The notes under the pieces were generated by a model, which ran no database searches, was not told where the DNA came from, and saw nothing but the letters and a program-made list of their open reading frames with translations. DNA of 64,000 nucleotides, from NCBI GenBank assembly GCA_029582165.1, contig CM055876.1:34355317-34419316 (forward strand), in the 5' to 3' direction. The stretch comes from Portulaca oleracea (lineage: Eukaryota; Streptophyta; Magnoliopsida; Caryophyllales; Portulacaceae). The position numbers and the translations under genes are program-made. This document shows, one piece after another, positions 10,496 to 22,800 of this stretch (within the stretch, counting starts at the first letter, position 1; each line of letters begins with the position of its first letter).

Positions 10496-11406
10496 CTCCA
10501 ATGCAGCAATTGTTCCACTTTTTGTATTGTGTTCAGTTCAACATGCAAATGCAAATGCAACTTCATGTTAACCAGTCTTCTGTCCATAGTAATCTGTATT
10601 GTTTTTTGTACATTCTTGAACATAATTGTTAATTCAAATAGTGAAATCATTCTACTTTCTTTCCATTTTCTTTAGCACTTGTTTGGTGGAAAGGGGAAAC
10701 AATTATCCGCAGAGATGTTCGGTCTTTGACTGAATTTATTTTGAACTCGAAGTAGGAAAAATAAACCTTGATTATATTTTGAACTTTGTTTGAATCATTA
10801 GATTAGATATGTATATATTGTGCGTTTGTTATTTTTCAATTTATTTATAACAACGAACTCCCAAGAAAAATATGTTTGAACGTGGTGTGAGAGATGAAGA
10901 TGTATATAGGCTTCAAATCTAGTACGGAGTCATTTACCTTATCTAAATATATATTTGACCCGTATTTTAACCCGCTTTTCGAATTGATTGTTTTGGACAT
11001 AATGTTTTATTTGATGCTAGACTTCTTATTATATTTAAGAGTAAAAGAGTAAATTTGAATGTAAACATAAGTTATAAGGTAAGCTGCCAGACAAACAATT
11101 CCTTTAAACAAATTTTCATCTGCCAATTGGATAAGGTTCTTTATATTATGTATAGAATAGATATAATTATACAATACATTTTCTCAAAAAAAAAAAAACC
11201 TATATATCATTATCTTCCCATGTTGGTCCATCAAAAGATCCTACCCTTTCCGTAACCATCGCCACAAACCACTGAACCAGTCAAAACCTTTCCAATTAAA
11301 AATTAGGGCTTTTCCCTCGTTCAATTATTTCGTCAACTTTTCCCTTTTCAATTTTATCCATTTGGGATCATCTTTCCTTCAATTATTTTGGGGGTTCCGA
11401 CCGTCG
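10496..11406. other. Intergenic: 3' UTR of the pfkB gene and promoter/leader of the CCCH gene
   Basis: The first 150-200 bp are probably the 3' UTR of the pfkB gene. The remainder is AT-rich, then a C/T-rich leader (about 11200-11400) before the CCCH start codon. No other gene is seen. Confidence 0.5.
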
Positions 11407-13944
11407 ATGGATTTCGTTCCCGACGGCGGATTTTCCGGCGTCGGAATGTTGCCGGAGATGGAAATGGGGTACGACAATTGGGGCAACCCTCCAAACGATC
11501 ACTCAATCTGGGCAACCGAGGACGAATATCGGACCCGAAATTCGATCGATCCCTTCTCAAATTCCGATTCGATCAACCTCAATCCACTCAACGAGCACCC
11601 AAACAAGAAATCTCGGACTTCCCAAAGCAGCGATTCGGCCTCAAATCGGTCCAAAGCGATCGGGAAGATGTTCTACAAGACGAAACTCTGCTGCAAATTT
11701 CGAGCTGGGGTTTGCCCGTACGTCACCAACTGCAATTTCGCTCACGGAATGGAAGAACTCCGAAAACCTCCCCCAAATTGGCAGGAAATCGTGGCTGCAC
11801 ACGAAGAAGAAAGAGGGGTTACGGTCGAACAAAGGGAAGAACACCAAATTCCGACGATTAGTACGTCCGATTCGAGGAATGAGCAGCAGAGATCGTATAA
11901 GGGAAGACATTGTAAGAAGTTTTACACGGAAGAAGGGTGTCCGTATGGAGAAAGTTGCACGTTTCTTCACGATGAACAGTCTAGGGCTAGAGAGAGTGTT
12001 GCGATTAGTGTTAGTCCGACTGTTGGTGGTGGGTTTGGTGGGGTTGGTGTTGCTACCCAGAAACCTTCGAACTGGAAAACAAGGATTTGTAACAAATGGG
12101 AGACGACTGGGAATTGTCCCTTTGGGAATAAGTGTCATTTTGCTCATGGATTAGCAGGTATGTGTTTTGTCTCCCATTGTTTTATGGATTGTGTTGTTTA
12201 GATGATTGTTTTGATCTTATGGCATTGTTGAATTAGCTCCATTTGTTGGGATAATGATCTTATGGTGGATTATAATCTTTGGGGTTTTGGAATCATGGAG
12301 TTAGCTTGCATGTTTCCTGTTTTGATCCTAGTGTATATAGTAAGAATTAGCACTGTGGAACGTTCGGAATTCCATTCAGTCAAATGCGGTCAGTGTCACA
12401 ATTCGAACAAGAGATTGATGTCCTGACCCATTTTTCCGGGTCAGACCATTAGGACAGAACTAAATCTGGGCCATATCAGATTAGTCAATAGAAAAAAGAG
12501 ATGTTCCGAATATTTGGTCAATTTGGTCAATGTCAGAATTTGGATGAAATGTCTGCCAAACCCGGTCTTTACAGGCAGGTGTGTTTGGGTATTTGGGTTG
12601 GAGAAAGTTTTGCCAGCGCTAGTAAGAATGTAGGATTTCTTCATATATGGTGGAAATAAATTTAGCACTCATGTGTATGAGGTTGAGGTTCTTAGAGATA
12701 TAGCTGGCTACCTGAGAGCACTTGAGAATCCAAAGAGCGAATGTGGCATGGATGCATCTTGCCATTTGTTGTGCCCTATGATTGATTTCTTAGTCACATT
12801 TGTTCAATGGACATGATATTAATCGCATGAGCTTGTTATGTAGGGGAGTTAGAGAATGATGGGTATAGCCATATAGGCTAAATGCGTTTATTAAAACTCC
12901 AAACCCTTCATGGTAACTTTATACATTAGTTTTGCTGTATGAACTCCAAACCCTTATATGGTTACTAATTGGTTGACACTCATAGGAGGATTTTTTTTTT
13001 TTTTTTTTGGTTGAGACGTATTTAGAGACCACAGGCTATTTGTGATTGTTAGTTCCGAAGGTCATTTATGGTATCTATTTGGTGTGTGCGGGCGTGTGTG
13101 ACTGGTGAGCCTTGAGTTTCTGGTCAACATGACACTCTACATGACCACTAAACAAAATTTAATAAAGCATAATGCCTTCAGTCGCAGAATCTTGAAGTTT
13201 TTTGGAGCTGACTGACTCTTTAATTGTACAGAATCTAGGATTATGCTGGCGACTAGCGTATACGCTTCTATGCTATCTACTTTATCATTTTTTTTTGGTT
13301 TACGATAGAATCTACTTTGTCATCTTAAGTGCTAGGTAAAGCACATATTCACCATTTGATAGCATTTTAGATGATATTTTTCAAAAGATGCCAATAACTG
13401 TATGTAATAGCCTTTCATTTTATGTCTTCATTGCCTTTGCCGAACATATCTTGAAAGCCTTGAAGTTTGAACTTGTTGTAAATATTCCCTATATTTTTCA
13501 CTCTCTTCTAACGCAAAGGCTGAGGACCCACAAATGAATAAAAGGGAAGACAACATTACATTTCCTCGGTAGATGTTCTATGTTATAGTTTTCCTGAGAA
13601 TGCACACGGCTAACTGTTTCATACGGGTGGCAGAACTGCATAAATTTGGTGATGGATATGTGGAGGGGGAAACTACACCAACAGAAACAAAGCAACCCGG
13701 CATGGGGGGAACAAAAAGTGCACAAGATATGCAGTCATCAGCAACAGCAGCAACCACCTTATCAGTCCCTCGAACGGATTTCCATCACCATGTTGTAGGG
13801 GCCGGGATTCCTTCACAGTCGCAATCTCAGAGGGCTTGCAGTGTGAGTCAGACGCAAGTGATCGGGCAAAGGGCAGTTCACAAATGGAAAGGACCCGACA
13901 AGATTAGTAGGATATACGGCGACTGGATTGATGACATCGCGTAA
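11407..13944 (+). CDS. CCCH zinc finger protein with three fingers (C3H12-like)
   Basis: Exons 11407-12157 and 13634-13944 join in phase (GCA G|AA) to give 353 residues. There are three CCCH fingers. The first is at about residues 95-113 (CCKFRAGVCPYVTNCNFAH, with either of two adjacent Cys leading). The second, at 169-188, is CKKFYTEEGCPYGESCTFLH. The third, at 228-247, is CNKWETTGNCPFGNKCHFAH. The last two are perfect C-x8-C-x5-C-x3-H fingers. Such fingers bind single-stranded RNA or sometimes DNA. The layout resembles Arabidopsis C3H12 (At1g32360) and its relatives. The N-terminus (1-80) is acidic and polar. The C-terminus is Gln/Ser-rich and ends in WKGPDKISRIYGDWIDDIA, a conserved-looking tail. 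The start is the first ATG of the frame. The 1.5 kb intron contains a (T)20 run and a dispersed repeat. Target RNAs cannot be read from sequence. Confidence 0.88.
12440..12630. repeat. Dispersed hAT-like repeat copy in the CCCH gene intron
   Basis: It contains the phrases CGGGTCAGACCATTAGGACA and ATATTTGGTCAATTTGG, and ends in TTTTGCCAGCGCTAG. That terminus is shared by copies near 28504-28770, 29390-29560 and 34430-34660. Only one end is clear in this copy. Confidence 0.45.
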
Positions 13945-14747
13945 CTCACTATAATGCCATTCACTGCTCAGATGCTGTTGGAATTGCAGCGAAATATGAG
14001 GGGTCTATCAAAAGCAAGGCCTCTCCCGTTAATGTTGGTTGTTAAATGTTAACTTGTTATGTATGTGTACGTATGTATGTATTGTGTATTATGTGTAATG
14101 CCGCCTTCTCTGCTGATGTTAAACTCGAATGTCTGATTCGAGGCTTTAGCTTACTTTTTCTTTAGTGCTTTTGGTTTCTGAACCATAATCACAGTTTGAT
14201 GGAGTATAAATCTGTGTCATTGACATTGTTAGCCTCTGGCCACTACTCTACATATCTAAAGGTGCTCACATTGTCTGCATTTGCTCGGAATTGACGCACA
14301 GAGATGCATAATAAACTTTCTGAGCATCCTTAAACAAGAGAATTATGTGTTTCGTCACAAATTACAATTTACTCGTACAATAAATTGCTGTCGAAACTTT
14401 AACAACAGTTCCCATACAGATCATGCCATCCCGGCCAGCTGATTTTGGGGAAGTCGAGATGTCTACCCCTCATAAACAGATGGGCTAATGGCATCCGGCC
14501 AATGAAAAACATTTGAACGGCATCATAATGACAACTTCTGAGGGGTCAAAAAAAAGGCCCTAAGCTTATATGAGAAGAATGAAGAGTATGACAGCTCTTT
14601 CTTGGTAATTTACAGTACAACATCTGCATCGTCATGAATTTCTCGAGTCCCTTTTTTTCTCCACCATCCTTCCCATCATTGATGAATGTGAATATGAATA
14701 TGAAGCTGGATGTTGGATAACCGACAAAAAGCCATGAAGCTCAAACC
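13945..14747. other. Convergent 3' ends of the CCCH and J-domain genes
   Basis: The CCCH gene (+) and the J-domain gene (-) converge here. The region is expected to hold both 3' UTRs. No independent gene or RNA is evident. Confidence 0.5.
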
Positions 14748-17700
14748 TTACTCATCACTGCAATCTTTGGCTTCCTTCAGCTGCTGTGTCCTGCGATGAA
14801 CAGTTAAGAGAATAACTCATAAGAAAATATCAAATGCGGACCACAACGAATTCCTTTTTTCCTACGGTCTAAATCCCTTCCAATTTCGCTCTATTTTTCT
14901 TTCTGCAATGTCCTAAGACATTTGACGTTCCAAGATTGTGACAGCATCTAAGACCACCTATACATAGTTTTGGCATGGGGTGAAATTCAAGTTACCAACC
15001 AATCAAATCTGTTATACAGTATCTCAAGAACTCTCTCAAGTCTCAACAGAACCACCAGATAACACCTTTTAGGCATTTTCATATCGTGCCTCAAAACTTA
15101 CAAAACAGAACCTAAGAAACGATACACCATTATAATTGCTTGTGAATTCATACAGCAGTCTAGGACATCCTAATATGCTTTAAACCTAAAGCATGTATTG
15201 AGAACCAAATGAATGTTTCTATATAGAGTTCAGAGAATTGTAGTATAAGGTCTGTGAACATATCAAATGATCCCTATGTGCTCATAGAGCCATAGTACTA
15301 GCCCATAAAATGTTCTGAGCTGTTTTAGGTCCTCTTTCTAAGTGTTACAAAGGTATCATAAACCACCACTTTCTCGCGTTCTGAATCACACTTCTATGTC
15401 TGAAAGATGTCGCCACCAATAGTCTAAGAAATTTTGAGATAGAATGATTGGAACCTCACAAGACCTTCAAAACGTAAAAACTAAAAACCATCAAACACAA
15501 TACTTGGAATTTCTGAAAAGAGTGTCCGAGAAGCCTAGTGCCCTAGTGGTAGCCAATCATAATGACACCTCAACTAGCACCATAAAAAGTTAAGTACAAC
15601 CAAAAAACAAACCGTCCACAAAATCTATCACATCAAAATAGGAAGAGCTAAAGTTCCCATTAACCCAAAACAAGAGAGACTTGACAAAATTGTCTTTCAA
15701 TCTCTGAAGAGGGATTTCAAGCCCCTCAGAAAACCATAGGTTGTTTTGCTTCCAAATAACCCAAAAAAATCACATGAGGAATAACTAAGGTCTTCTTCTT
15801 CTGGGGTTTACTTCCAAAGAAACTCTCCCAAGATAGGATACAACCCAAGACACACCAAGACAATTCAGTGCTAAATCGATAAGCCTACTACCATGGCTAG
15901 TGGGTCTTAGTTTCTAATGATGTAAGGGCAACTAATTTCTCGGGTGAACAAAGCATAAAATTCACTACACGGGATGCTTGAACTTCTATAACTTCAACTG
16001 CAAGCAATATAAAGACCATTGAATGAATTGACATTATCTTGTCAAGTAGGCTTCACATGTCTTACCAAAGAGATGTGTGGTTGATTCCAAGCCCATTGCA
16101 GGTGAGTATCATTCCTTTGAATCTCGCCAGATATTCCTGTACCCGGAGCATAAATTCAGGACAAATAGTGATGTAACTTAATTTTACAAGATAATCACTT
16201 ATCTCTCGTTTAAAGAAACAACGTATAAATTATTACTACATACCCGCAATGAATACTTGTCGATCTCATAATTCCCACTAAGGTCATACTCAAGCCGCTT
16301 CTCAGGATCACTCAAAACTGCAAAGTAAAATGGAAATAAGGGAAACGGCACGAGATGAGAAAACAAAGCGAGTCTCAAATCTCCAGATGCTTCATGAGTG
16401 CCAAACACCAGGAACTGAACTTCTCTGACAATTGAAAAAGCAATTACGGCACACTTGTTGGTTTCGAGCAACATATTAAGTATTAACAGAAGGTTACCTC
16501 TGTAAGCTTCGTTTATCTCTTGAAATTTTGAAGTAACGGCGCTGTCACCCTTGTGCTTGTCAGGATGCCACTTCTATGAAATCAAAGGGATGTCATGTGA
16601 GCAAAACCAACAACTGTAATTTGAGATGAAACTAAAGGTGGAGGAGTAATCAAAAGAAGTCTCAAGTAGGCATGTTGTCCACAAAGTCCCAATAAGTACT
16701 AATATCTTCGGCACTCACCAAAGCAAGTTTTCTATAATTTGACCTAATATCTTCATCGGATGCATCGTAATCAACTTCCAAAAGCTTGTAATAATCCTAC
16801 GTTAAGTAAGAATTTTCATCAGATCACAGCAAGGCTAAAACTCAATCAAGCTGATAATGGGCACAGTTCTAAATCATGAATGCCGCTCACAATGCCATAT
16901 GAAGCTTGGAGATTGCAGTATTCATACAATCATACAACAATAGAAAACTTGAGTCTTTCAAATAGTACACGATTTTAACCATTCAAATTCACTTTTCAAG
17001 GGTCCAGTAGATATGACATCGGAGTTTTGGTTGATACAGTCGACCCTACATTACTCTGGCTAATGTTTATGTTAGATTCGCCAATTTCATATGCAGTATA
17101 AAATCATATAACTTTTTTGTGTCAAAGCTTCTATACTTTAAATAAATGTGATTTCCATTGAATACTTCCATAGGAAACCATCCAAAAATCAGAAGCAACA
17201 AACTAACCACTCATGACTCTTGATGGGCTACTAGTGGCTAGAGTATGTTAATATTGTACACATATGAAAGCATTTTGTGGTGAATATGTCTAAACAAAGA
17301 TCTAATGGATCTAAACATTGTCTCCAATGAAGACCAAAAAAAAAAACTCAATATTTTTTCCATGGTCAGAGTAGCAAATTAGACAATTTCTAACTAAATA
17401 TTTACAAAATTGATAATTATATATTAAGAATGTAGCTTTCCAAATAACTAAAAGAATAATCCTTGGATTCTTTTCTTCACTTGTTTATGCTCATCCAGCA
17501 AGTTCTACAACCTCCCAACACCAAAATTCCCAGAAAATCAGTAACTTACACAAACAATTCCACCAATAAGAGTTGATTTTCCAATCTAACTAATCACAAT
17601 TACATTCTCAGTACCAAATGATAGTGGGAATAAAATCAAAACCCTAATTTTGACGAAAAGAATCCACAGATAAAACTCAGAATACAAACAATCATCTGCA

Positions 17701-17793
17701 TTAGATCGATTGAGGCTAAAAAAAACGTAAGATAGAATCAAGAACCTTGTAAGAATTTGGTGCGGTGGTAGCACCGTTATCACTGTCTCCCAT
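14748..17793 (-). CDS. Small J-domain (DnaJ/HSP40-like) co-chaperone
   Basis: Six exons on the minus strand: 17746-17793, 16719-16796, 16498-16573, 16244-16317, 16066-16136 and 14748-14790. All phases close and give 129 residues. The J domain fills about residues 15-84. It has the invariant HPD motif (residues 45-47, in [12 protein letters not shown]), helix [17 protein letters not shown], and helix III with [20 protein letters not shown]. After it come [19 protein letters not shown] and a short acidic tail ending DCSDE. The length matches small plant J proteins such as Arabidopsis At2g33735 (about 119 residues). The role inferred is stimulating an HSP70 ATPase; partner and compartment are unknown, and I see no signal or transmembrane segment. 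The large last intron contains a LINE remnant. Confidence 0.88.
15595..15860 (-). mobile_element. LINE reverse-transcriptase C-terminal remnant in a J-domain gene intron
   Basis: Read on the minus strand, 15760-15595 gives [15 protein letters not shown], followed by [20 protein letters not shown]. This looks like the end of the zinc-binding tail of plant LINE/RT proteins (family pattern: WxIWxxRNxxxF...S...W). Upstream frames are broken. It lies inside the last intron (14791-16065) in the same orientation as the gene. Confidence 0.5.
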
Positions 17794-18564
17794 CTAACAC
17801 ACTAATCCGAACTTCTTCCGAAAAGACTCTCGATCTTATCATACACTTCATTTGAAATTTCGACGAATTCTTGTTCCCAGTTCTATAATCTGCAACTAAA
17901 TTATGTCTGGACCGATACCCAGAATCAGTTGAGGTTCGAAATGCTCAAACACAACCCCTTACCCCAGAAGAATTCCCACTGAAAATCAAAATCTGGAGAT
18001 GGGAATTGGGGTACGGATGAGTAGGGTTTGGAAAGGGCAAGATTATGCAAATGGGTGTTGAATTTGGGGGAAGATGAAGAGGGGTTTAAATTGAGGTTTT
18101 TGAGAATTTTGGTTTTACATATTCGGGTTTTTGCGTTTTTGTGAGCGTTTGTTCTTCTTTCGCTTATTATCCCCATCGTCAGTACTACTTTGCGCGTGAG
18201 GTGCACGTTGGGCCAAGCCTACAACCAAAAATGGTTCACATTTTTTTCATTTTCATTTTTTATGTAGAATATTGGGCATTAACATCTTGATATTTTTATT
18301 TTTTATATAGAATATTGAAGAAGTTCCATTTTTCATTGCATGGAATGATTTTATTTTTAATAAGAGATAGAATTTATTTTGTAGGTTGTGACTTGTGAGA
18401 CTTGAATTGTGTAAGATCAAGCATCATAATTGGTGAGAATTGTTAATTCATGGTCATTTAAGTGGATTTCAAAATTTTTATTCATAAAATAACTAACAAA
18501 TTTCACCGTTCATTTTATTGATATTTAGGTGGAACATTCCTTTCATTAAAAAGGTGAGTGTTTA

Positions 18565-18865
18565 CAGTCTGTTTGTATTGGGGGTTAAAGGAGGGGAGGA
18601 GGAGAAGGGAAGGGAGGGGAATTGTCTAATTTTTCATGTTTGGAAAATTATTCCCCATTCTCCTCCGTTCCCCTCCATTTTCTTAACCCTCAAAATGAAG
18701 GGGAATGAGGGGGAAGAGAAGAATTTTAACACTTGCCCTCCCTTCCCCTTATTAATAAATCCAAACAAGATTAACCCTAATCACCTCCCTTCCCTTCCCT
18801 TCCCCTCCATTACTTACCCTCCTTTCCCCTCCCTTCCCCCTCCTAAATTGAATCCAAACACACTG
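18565..18865. mobile_element. Tourist-like (PIF/Harbinger) MITE, 301 bp
   Basis: The ends are CAGTCTGTTTGTATTGGGGG and, reversed from the right, CAGTGTGTTTGGATTCAATT. They are flanked by TTA on both sides (18562-18564 and 18866-18868). The interior has G-rich (GGAGGGGAGGAGGAGAAGGG) and mirrored C-rich blocks that could fold back on each other. No coding sequence. An open frame across it is fortuitous. Confidence 0.8.
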
Positions 18866-19009
18866 TTAGTGTAGAATATTGAATCTGGATATTGGGCATT
18901 GACATTGCCAAACCCCTTATTTGCAATAGACACATTAAATTAGCCTTTTTATCTATTGAATTTGGAATAAAAGTTGAACTCAAATTGGCCTTTTTATCTA
19001 GCCACAAAC

Positions 19010-19410
19010 ATTTGAGTTGGAGTCGATCCGGGTTCGGACAGTCATAATGTTCCTAAACTCGAACCCTGTCCAAATTTTAAAATCGGACAATTTATGATGT
19101 CCGAACCCTGACTTGAATTATCCAAATTTGTCCGGATATGCCAAACCCGAATTCATATTAAATTTACACATGATTTCAATATTTTGTCCAAATTTTAAAT
19201 TGGGATCAGGATTTGAACATTATCCGAATATGTCCAAACATGAATTTGACACAAAATATAGGCAACCCGATTTTCTAACTCCAAACCCAAACCGATTTCG
19301 GATTCGGACATCCTTGAACCATCCGAATTCAAAATTCGAACAAAAAATTGGTATCCAAACCTGATTTAACTCGGGTCAAACAAATTTATTCAGGTCGGAC
19401 GAATTCTTGC
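19010..19410. repeat. Dispersed 'CCGAACCC/TCGGACA' repeat copy
   Basis: It is made of repeated phrases such as GATCCGGGTTCGGACA, AAATTTTAAAATCGGACAAT and TCCGAATATGTCCAAACATG. Related wording recurs near 9760-9950, 26400-26570, 28504-28770, 29390-29560 and 34430-34660. Boundaries are uncertain. Confidence 0.4.
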
Positions 19411-19851
19411 TGCCGTTATTTTTTATCATATCCTAAAAAGAACAAGTTGCTTCTAATTGTCACGAGTCAGCAGTATTCTTCTCAAAAATAACTACGGAAT
19501 TACTACTGTGAGTCTTATCTGTTGTATTTCATTCACGTAAAATCCAGAGAAGCATTCCAAGTTCACAAGAAGCTGCCCATTTGCAAGCCAGATGTACTAC
19601 CTGACAACCGTCCACCAAAACGAACCAAATGTGAGTAAAAATAGACCAACAAAGGGAAACCAATGCATGATCGCAGTCCCATCAAGGCTTAGTTACATAC
19701 AAACAATACAAGTTTCATGATCATCCGATGAGTTGGCTCAATCAATCTTTTGGCTTGACGTTTGGATCAAAAATAGTACATTGATAAAAGCTACAATGAC
19801 TGACTGACTGACTGCACCATAAGCAAAGCTTCATGACGACGAGCACAAGGT

Positions 19852-22800
19852 TCACCGTGTCGCTTCAACTTCTGGATCGGACTCAGCAGGCACCGATGGC
19901 ATATTGTTTCCACCTCGCAGACGAGAAGACACGTTGTCAATTGCGGCATTTAGCTGGCCCAGCTTCGCATTCAGGGTTTGCCTCGTCTTCTGTTTTGACA
20001 ACATACAAAAAGAGTACTTGAATTAGTTATGTAAATTCTCCATTGACAATGCACTTGTGTCAATGAGTTTTAACCTTTGTTTTTATGAAAAGTAGGCCCA
20101 CCCAATGGACTGTTATCTAAAGGTAACCACCAGTAAGGCAGTAAAAGCTTTACAGGCCGGGGCAAAGGATAAGTACCACTCTGCCCGTGACAAACACGGT
20201 CCATCAACCCCATAATTTCAACACATAGAAATGTTTCTGCTTCCACCAAGGTTTGATCATTAGGTAGGGAGCTCAGAAGATGGGGTCAAAGCCAACTTGA
20301 CTACTGCCTCTTGATGCTCAAGTAATAAATGTAACTGTTGTGTTATACATTGATACCCACCTCCAATCCTTCGTCGTCATAGTATATTGGTCTCCTTGCC
20401 TTCCGAAAACCGTATTCGTCTTCATTCAGCAGGGATCTTCTGATCTGGATGTTACAAAAAGAGTCAAAACCATGAATTAGCCAAATTTGAGTCATACAAC
20501 ATTGGAGATCTTACCACCTAGCCAAATTATATTGCTCAAGACCATTCCTCCAAAAGGATAACCAACTAGCCAAATTATACTATAGTATACAAAGGAGATT
20601 AGAAAAATGCACTAGGTTAAGAAAAGGGAAAATAAGAAGAAAATGGATATTCTTTCATAGTTGGATGAATGCTGTTTGGATTTAAAGGTGCATAAGTGAA
20701 TAAATCTTTTTCACTAGAGGCTGATGCCTTTCCTGCATTTATCAAAAGGCTTTGTATGGATTGATGAAATCATCTGTTCTTTAGAGACAGTAGAGAGAAA
20801 CTGGGTAGGGTTCGCCGGTTCGAAGGCATAGGGTGAAATGAACATATTCCATGAAATTCATTGAATTCTGTTTTCTTGTATTCAGGATAGACAAAAATTG
20901 ATGCTGCAGATGTCTTTTGAGTTTTGATGATCCTATAAGCTTCAGCATTGTTGTCAACTGCTTAGTCATCTCCATGAACTTTATAAAGTTCACCTATTCA
21001 GTTACTTCTAGGTACTATGCTGATATAGGACCGTCATCACTAGGTTCACATGACTAGCTTTTAGTACAACTATAAATTATAATCATGTTATTGATGGGAG
21101 TTCACTTAATTTTATTCCCTTGACATGCCTTTCCATATCCTAAGTAGCACAATGTCAGTATAGATATATGACTTCAGTGCTATTACATTCATTTCTAATG
21201 CTACCTTAGACTCCCTAGCTTTGTACCACTCATGCCTTTGTTAACACCCCCTTCCCCTCACAAAAAAACAGACTCTTGAAAACTTATTACAAATATGGGT
21301 CTCTCAAAAGCAGAGACACAAGGATAAGACTGCCATATTTTATCCAAACCAAATCCAATGTGCCCCCACCTATGTGTGTTGGATGGGTGGTGATATGCAC
21401 TAGCTTTTCTGACTTGCTGTGAAACTGTTTCTTGCGGTTCCTTGTTTCGTGGAATGAGACTGTCCGTATTCCATACTTTAATTTCTAATAACTTATTTTA
21501 GCATGACAATGCTCCTGCTTTTCTTGACACTGTCAGATGAAGTAGTTTGTAATTTCTAAATCACATATTCTGCCAAGTTTCCCTCAAAGGGTTTGTCACA
21601 AAAAGGCATCGCTGTATAAAGAATAAGGGAAAGTCACTCAGTGACTTCACAGAATTTTCACAACTAAATCTAAATTCTAAAGGGTTGGATGGATAGGCAT
21701 CTAGACAAAGGAGCTCTTCACCATGAAGAAGATATCTCAAATCAACTTTTTCTAGAGCATGAAATAAAATAACTACTGTGGAAAAGGGAAATTACCTGAG
21801 GAGCAAAAATATAAGCTAGAGTTCCACAGATCGCACCACCAAAAAGAAACCCAGCAACAAAATCAGCACCGCCTCCACCTTTATCATTGCTGCGAATATT
21901 AAAGCGAACAAACAAAGAATTGTAATGAAAATGTTGCATTCATCTTCAGCAAGAAATGGAAAGGGAAACCCGAAGAGAACACTAAGAGTGCTTTACACAT
22001 TCACATTGAATAAAAAGCCTACATACTGATACAAATTCACTAACGAGCATGTGCTGCCAAGAACTAAAAGGGGTTTGCCAACTACAGCCATCATATTCAA
22101 ACTCCTAGGTTTGATCGTTACACTTCCACAGTTAAGCAGATTTTACTCCCTGACAAGTTCAGCCCAGCCTATTTTTCTTGGCTTTTTTTTTTTTTTGGGG
22201 GGGGGGGCATATATTGGGCAAAGGTACAAGTCCCATTTGTCAAACCTGTATTCTGCACGAACAGAAAGATTGCGGTTCTTTCCCAAGCGGTTGGACTTCA
22301 TAGCCATTGAACTCCCATTAAATTTCCGGGAATTGCTACTTGTTGAGAATAAAAGCTCACGTTTCTTGAGGCCACCTAAATATGAACACAACTTGCATTC
22401 AGTACTATGACCATGTGCACGAGGGGGGGGGGGGGGGGAAGGAGCACATCTATCTCCATTTACTTCGTACAGCTAAAAGAGTCGTCTAATTGGCATAATC
22501 ATGTAGTACAGGATGATAACATGGCAGTAAATGCCTCGACACATAAGCAACAATAGCCTCTATGATTCACACTGAACAATATAGCGTTTCTGAAACAGAG
22601 GAACATCTAAAACAGGTACTTTCCTGCACAAATCCTTCTTGAATGTAAAAGGTGCGACCAAGAAAAACCACAGTAGTTCGAACTATAAACCCTATGAATC
22701 TAGGATATTAAATGACAAGTAAAATTTTAATCAGCAACAACAATCAATGGAAGCAGTGAGTCATAGAATGATCAATCAGGGGAGCAAATAGGAAAACTCC

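Larger units (their letters stand above)
17794..19851. other. Intergenic with MITE and dispersed repeats
   Basis: The first ~450 bp form the promoter and leader of the J-domain gene (TATA-poor, CT-rich). A Tourist-like MITE follows at 18565-18865. From about 19010 to 19410 there is a repeat rich in 'CCGAACCC/TCGGACA' phrases. No gene is seen. Confidence 0.5.

Noticed and set aside
18518..18874. Pro/Lys-rich open frame of 118 codons
   Set aside because: It is the G-rich and C-rich interior of a Tourist-like MITE with a TTA target duplication.
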